NCBI GenBank assembly: GCA_903834675.1
Contig: CAILKC010000349.1
Coordinates: forward strand, 1-7,806
Direction of reading: 5' to 3'
DNA from: an uncultured Victivallales bacterium
GTDB lineage: Bacteria > Verrucomicrobiota > Lentisphaeria > Oligosphaerales > JAFGRS01
Length of the DNA stretch: 7,806 bases
Within the stretch, counting starts at the first letter, position 1, and each line of letters begins with the position of its first letter. The position numbers were made by a program, and so were the translations under genes. The notes beneath the pieces are model-generated. The model made no database searches. It was not told the DNA's origin and saw only the letters and a list, made by a program, of their open reading frames with translations. Positions 4,747-7,806 of the stretch are shown in pieces.

Positions 4747-7605
4747 ATGCCTGGCTGTATCAAGATCGTCGGCGCCCGCCAGCATAACCTCAAGAACGTC
4801 AGCGTCGAGCTGCCCCGCGATGCCCTCGTGGTCATCACCGGCCTGAGCGGCTCCGGGAAGTCGTCGCTGGCCTTCGACACGCTCTACGCCGAGGGCCAAC
4901 GCCGCTACGTCGAGAGCCTCTCGGCCTACGCCCGGCAGTTCCTCGACCGCTTGCAGAAGCCGGACGTGGACCACATCGAGGGCCTCTCGCCAGCCATCGC
5001 CATCGAGCAGCGCGCCGCCGGTAGCAACCCCCGCTCCACCGTGGCCACCACCACCGAGATCAACGACTACCTCAGGCTGCTGTACGCCCATGTGGGCACC
5101 CCGCACTGCCCGCAGTGCGGTCGCGAAGTGCGCCGCCAGAGCGCCCAGGCCATCGCCAATCGCCTCCTCGAACTCCCCCCTGGCCTCAAGCTGCTGCTGC
5201 TTGCCCCCTACGCCCGCGGCCGCAAGGGCGAACACGCCGAAACCCTCGAACAGATGCGCAAGGACGGCTTCGTCCGCGCCCGCGTCGACGGCCAGATGGT
5301 CAGTCTTGAAGACCCCCTTCGCCTGGACCGCGCCCAGCGCCACACGCTCGAGGCCATCGTCGACCGCCTCAAGACCGGCGCCCTCGCCAGCGCCCGCCTG
5401 CAAGACTCCGTCGAACTCGCCCTGCGCCTTGGCAAAGGCCTCATCGTCACCCTGCTCGAAGATGCCAGTGTCCCCGGTGGCTGGCGCGAAGAGCTCGTCA
5501 GTGAACACCTCGCCTGCGTCGAGTGTGGCATCAGCCTTGGCGACCTGCAGCCGCGCGATTTTTCCTTTAACAGCCCCTACGGCGCCTGCCCGCGCTGCCA
5601 CGGCCTCGGCATCGTGCAGCTCATCCAGCCCGAGCTGCTCGTCCCGAATCCGTCCGTGCCCCTCTGCAAGGGCGCGGTGCCCATGCTCACCCTGGGCCCG
5701 CGGCGCGTCGTCCGTTACCACCACCAGCTGCTGCAATGTGTGGCGCAGCACTACGGCGCCGACCCCGCCAGCCCCTGGGCGGATCTCTCGCCTGACCTCC
5801 GCCAGATCCTGCTCCATGGCAGCGGCCAGGAGGAGGTCCAACTCGAGTACTCCATGATGCGCCGTCACCACCGCGTCAAACGGCCCTTCGAGGGCATCGT
5901 CCCGCTGCTGCAGCGCCGTTTTCTGGAGACTGACAGTGAGTTGATGCGGGAACGGCTGCGCGCCATCATGGTCGCCGAAACCTGCCCCGATTGCCACGGG
6001 GCCCGCCTCAAGCCTGAGGCCCTGGCCGTGACCCTCGCCGAGCTGCCCATCCACCACTTCAGCGCCCTGACCATCGACAAAGCCCTGGGCTTCCTGGATC
6101 GCCTGACGCTGTCCCCGGAACAGGCCAGGGTAGGGCGGGACCTCATCAAGGAGATCCGCTCGCGCCTCGGCTTCCTCCAGGCTGTCGGCCTGGCCTACCT
6201 CACCCTCGATCGTACCAGTGCCACCCTGTCCGGCGGCGAGGCCCAGCGCATCCGCCTCGCCACCCAGGTCGGCACCGGCCTCGTCGGCGTACTCTATATC
6301 CTCGACGAACCCAGCATCGGCCTGCATCAGCGTGACAACGACCGGCTGCTCACGACTCTGCGCCGACTGCGCGACCTGGGCAATACAGTGGTGGTCGTCG
6401 AGCACGATGTCGCCACCATGCGGCAGGCCGACTTCATCGTCGACCTCGGGCCCGGCGCCGGGCGTCATGGCGGCTATCTGGTCTGCGCCGGCACGCCCGA
6501 GCAGGTCTGCCAATGCGAAACCAGTCTGACCGGGCAGTTCCTCGGCGGCCACCGGCAGATCGCCTTACCCGGCGCCCGAAAGCCTGGCAATGGCCACAGC
6601 CTCGACATCCACGGCGCGGCCGAGAATAACCTCAAACACATCACCGTCAGCATCCCCCTGGGCACGCTCTGCTGCGTCTCGGGGGTCTCCGGCTCAGGCA
6701 AGAGCACCCTGATCGAGTCCATCCTCATGCGCGCCGTCGCCCGCGCCCTGGGCCTGCGGACTCCGCCACCGGGGGCCCATGAGGCCGTGAGCGGAACCGA
6801 ACACATCGGCAAGATGATCGTCATCGACCAGAGCCCCATCGGCCGCACCCCGCGCTCCAACCCGGCGACCTACATCGGCGCCTTCGATATCATCCGCGCG
6901 CTCTTTGCCCGCGTTCCCGACTCCCGCGTCCGGGGCTACACCGCCGGCCGTTTCAGCTTCAATGTCAAGGGCGGCCGCTGCGAGGAGTGCCGGGGCGACG
7001 GCCTGAAGAAGATCGAGATGCAGTTTCTGCCGGATGTCTACGTGGTCTGCGAAGCTTGCCAGGGCCGACGCTACAACCTCGAGACCCTGAACGTCCGCTA
7101 CCGCGGGCGCTCCATCGCCGATGTGCTCGATATGACCGTGGCTGACGCCGCGGAATTGTTTGAGGCCGTCCCACGACTCAAACGACAGTTGGGCACCCTC
7201 GGCGAAGTCGGCCTCGGCTACGTCAAGCTTGGCCAGCCGGCGAGCACCCTCTCGGGCGGCGAAGCGCAGCGCGTCAAACTGGCGGCCGAACTCGCCCGTA
7301 CTCCCAGCGGCCACACGCTCTACGTCCTCGATGAGCCCACCACCGGATTACATCTGGCCGACGTGGAGAACCTGCTCGCCGTCCTGCTCCGCCTGCGCGA
7401 CCACGGCAACACCGTCCTGGTCGTCGAACACCACCTCGACGTCCTCAAGGTCGCCGACTACATCATCGACCTCGGCCCCGAGGGCGGCGACGCCGGCGGC
7501 GAACTGGTCGCCGCCGGAACCCCGGAAGCCGTGGCCCGCGCCCCGCGCTCGCACACGGGCCGCTTCCTTCGACCGCTGCTCGGTCTGCCTGACCTCCCAG
7601 GCTGA
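4747..7605 (+). CDS. uvrA: Excinuclease ABC subunit UvrA
   Basis: UvrA is the dimeric ABC-type ATPase that finds bulky DNA lesions and loads UvrB in nucleotide excision repair. The 952-residue product is full length (E. coli UvrA is 940). Both ATPase halves are intact: Walker [10 protein letters not shown] (32-40) and GVSGSGKST (646-654); signature LSGGEAQR (494-501 and 835-842); Walker B LYILDEPS (516-523) and LYVLDEPT (858-865). Zinc modules are intact: C257-x2-C260 with C281-x2-C284, and C745-x2-C748 with C768-x2-C771, the latter being the DNA-binding zinc hairpin. Extra CxxC pairs occur at C121/C124 and C413/C416, as in many UvrA. No frameshift was seen. It follows rarA by 15 bases without an obvious promoter or LexA-like box in the gap, so co-transcription is likely; uvrA is usually SOS-controlled on its own in enterobacteria. 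The stop codon TGA at 7603-7605 is 8 bases before a hairpin repeat array. Confidence 0.98.
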   Translation: MPGCIKIVGARQHNLKNVSVELPRDALVVITGLSGSGKSSLAFDTLYAEGQRRYVESLSAYARQFLDRLQKPDVDHIEGLSPAIAIEQRAAGSNPRSTVATTTEINDYLRLLYAHVGTPHCPQCGREVRRQSAQAIANRLLELPPGLKLLLLAPYARGRKGEHAETLEQMRKDGFVRARVDGQMVSLEDPLRLDRAQRHTLEAIVDRLKTGALASARLQDSVELALRLGKGLIVTLLEDASVPGGWREELVSEHLACVECGISLGDLQPRDFSFNSPYGACPRCHGLGIVQLIQPELLVPNPSVPLCKGAVPMLTLGPRRVVRYHHQLLQCVAQHYGADPASPWADLSPDLRQILLHGSGQEEVQLEYSMMRRHHRVKRPFEGIVPLLQRRFLETDSELMRERLRAIMVAETCPDCHGARLKPEALAVTLAELPIHHFSALTIDKALGFLDRLTLSPEQARVGRDLIKEIRSRLGFLQAVGLAYLTLDRTSATLSGGEAQRIRLATQVGTGLVGVLYILDEPSIGLHQRDNDRLLTTLRRLRDLGNTVVVVEHDVATMRQADFIVDLGPGAGRHGGYLVCAGTPEQVCQCETSLTGQFLGGHRQIALPGARKPGNGHSLDIHGAAENNLKHITVSIPLGTLCCVSGVSGSGKSTLIESILMRAVARALGLRTPPPGAHEAVSGTEHIGKMIVIDQSPIGRTPRSNPATYIGAFDIIRALFARVPDSRVRGYTAGRFSFNVKGGRCEECRGDGLKKIEMQFLPDVYVVCEACQGRRYNLETLNVRYRGRSIADVLDMTVADAAELFEAVPRLKRQLGTLGEVGLGYVKLGQPASTLSGGEAQRVKLAAELARTPSGHTLYVLDEPTTGLHLADVENLLAVLLRLRDHGNTVLVVEHHLDVLKVADYIIDLGPEGGDAGGELVAAGTPEAVARAPRSHTGRFLRPLLGLPDLPG

Positions 7606-7613
7606 CCCCTGAA

Positions 7614-7806
7614 GCGGGCGGGGGATACCGCGAACCCGCCCGGAACGGGCTGGGCATCGCGGGCTCCAGGGAAACTCCGCGCGGGCGGGGGATACCGCGA
7701 ACCCGCCCGGAACGGGCTGGGCATCGCGGGCTCCAGGAGACGGGGGATACCGCGAACCCGCCCGGAACGGGCTGGGCATCGCGGGCTCCAGGAGACGGGG
7801 GATACC
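7614..7806. repeat. Tandem array of identical 52-bp hairpin units, running off the window
   Basis: Three full units occupy 7619-7670, 7686-7737 and 7741-7792, and a fourth begins at 7796 and is cut by the window end. I found no differences among the units. Periods are 67, 55 and 55 bases; the first linker is 15 bases, later ones 3. The first two units share an extra GCGGG on the left. Each unit folds on itself (unit 3 numbering): CCCGCCCG (7757-7764) pairs with CGGGC-GGG (7768-7776, one bulged T) around a GAA loop, then CCGCGA (7750-7755) pairs with TCGCGG (7779-7784), then GGA (7745-7747) with TCC (7787-7789): 17 pairs. Position right after uvrA suggests a REP-like element that may also end or stabilise the transcript. 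Confidence 0.93.

Noticed and set aside
2770..6552. Open minus-strand frame of about 1260 codons opposite rarA and uvrA
   Set aside because: It lies fully antisense to two well-supported genes, and its composition (Gly, Ala, Val, Asp, Glu, Gln-rich, no domain recognised) is what the antisense of GC-rich coding sequence yields.
7614..7806. CRISPR array
   Set aside because: Units are 52 bp with 15- or 3-base linkers rather than unique spacers of 25-40 bases, and no cas gene is nearby.

Overview
The window comes from a high-GC bacterium. Four large genes have strong G/C third-position bias. The phylum is not certain. A RarA fused to a methyltransferase-like domain is best known from cyanobacteria and some other deep-branching phyla (my recollection: Chloroflexota among them), and the intergenic heptamer repeats fit a repeat-rich environmental lineage, but neither settles taxonomy.

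Layout. (i) 31-798, minus strand: a REP-associated tyrosine transposase-like gene (RAYT, Y1/HUH family), with a 9-bp minisatellite just upstream of its likely start. (ii) 893-1192: a visibly more AT-rich island made of two near-identical 141-bp direct repeats. Each carries its own Shine-Dalgarno site and a tiny reading frame for a cysteine-, serine- and asparagine-rich peptide. The first is a free-standing 32-residue ORF; in the second the same peptide is joined to a GC-rich 48-residue tail that runs through a string of perfect hairpins. (iii) 1443-2423: a class I mannose-6-phosphate isomerase (ManA)-like protein that appears to have lost several metal-binding and catalytic residues. (iv) 2425-2482: a GC hairpin and a five-unit heptamer repeat with a G-quadruplex pattern on the minus strand. 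(v) 2494-4731: RarA/MgsA AAA+ ATPase fused to a C-terminal methyltransferase-like domain. (vi) 4747-7605: a complete UvrA, 15 bases downstream and probably co-transcribed. (vii) 7614-7806: a tandem array of identical 52-bp hairpin-forming units that runs off the end of the window.

How it fits together. rarA and uvrA form a compact DNA-maintenance pair: RarA acts at stalled or gapped replication forks and UvrA recognises bulky lesions in nucleotide excision repair. The ManA-like gene is in the same orientation but separated by a hairpin and repeats, so its membership in that operon is doubtful. The left third (RAYT, minisatellite, duplicated micropeptide cassette, hairpins) looks like an accessory, recombination-prone region. 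The most interesting signal is the duplicated micropeptide cassette: its two copies differ at only four sites, all in the reading frame, three of them silent.
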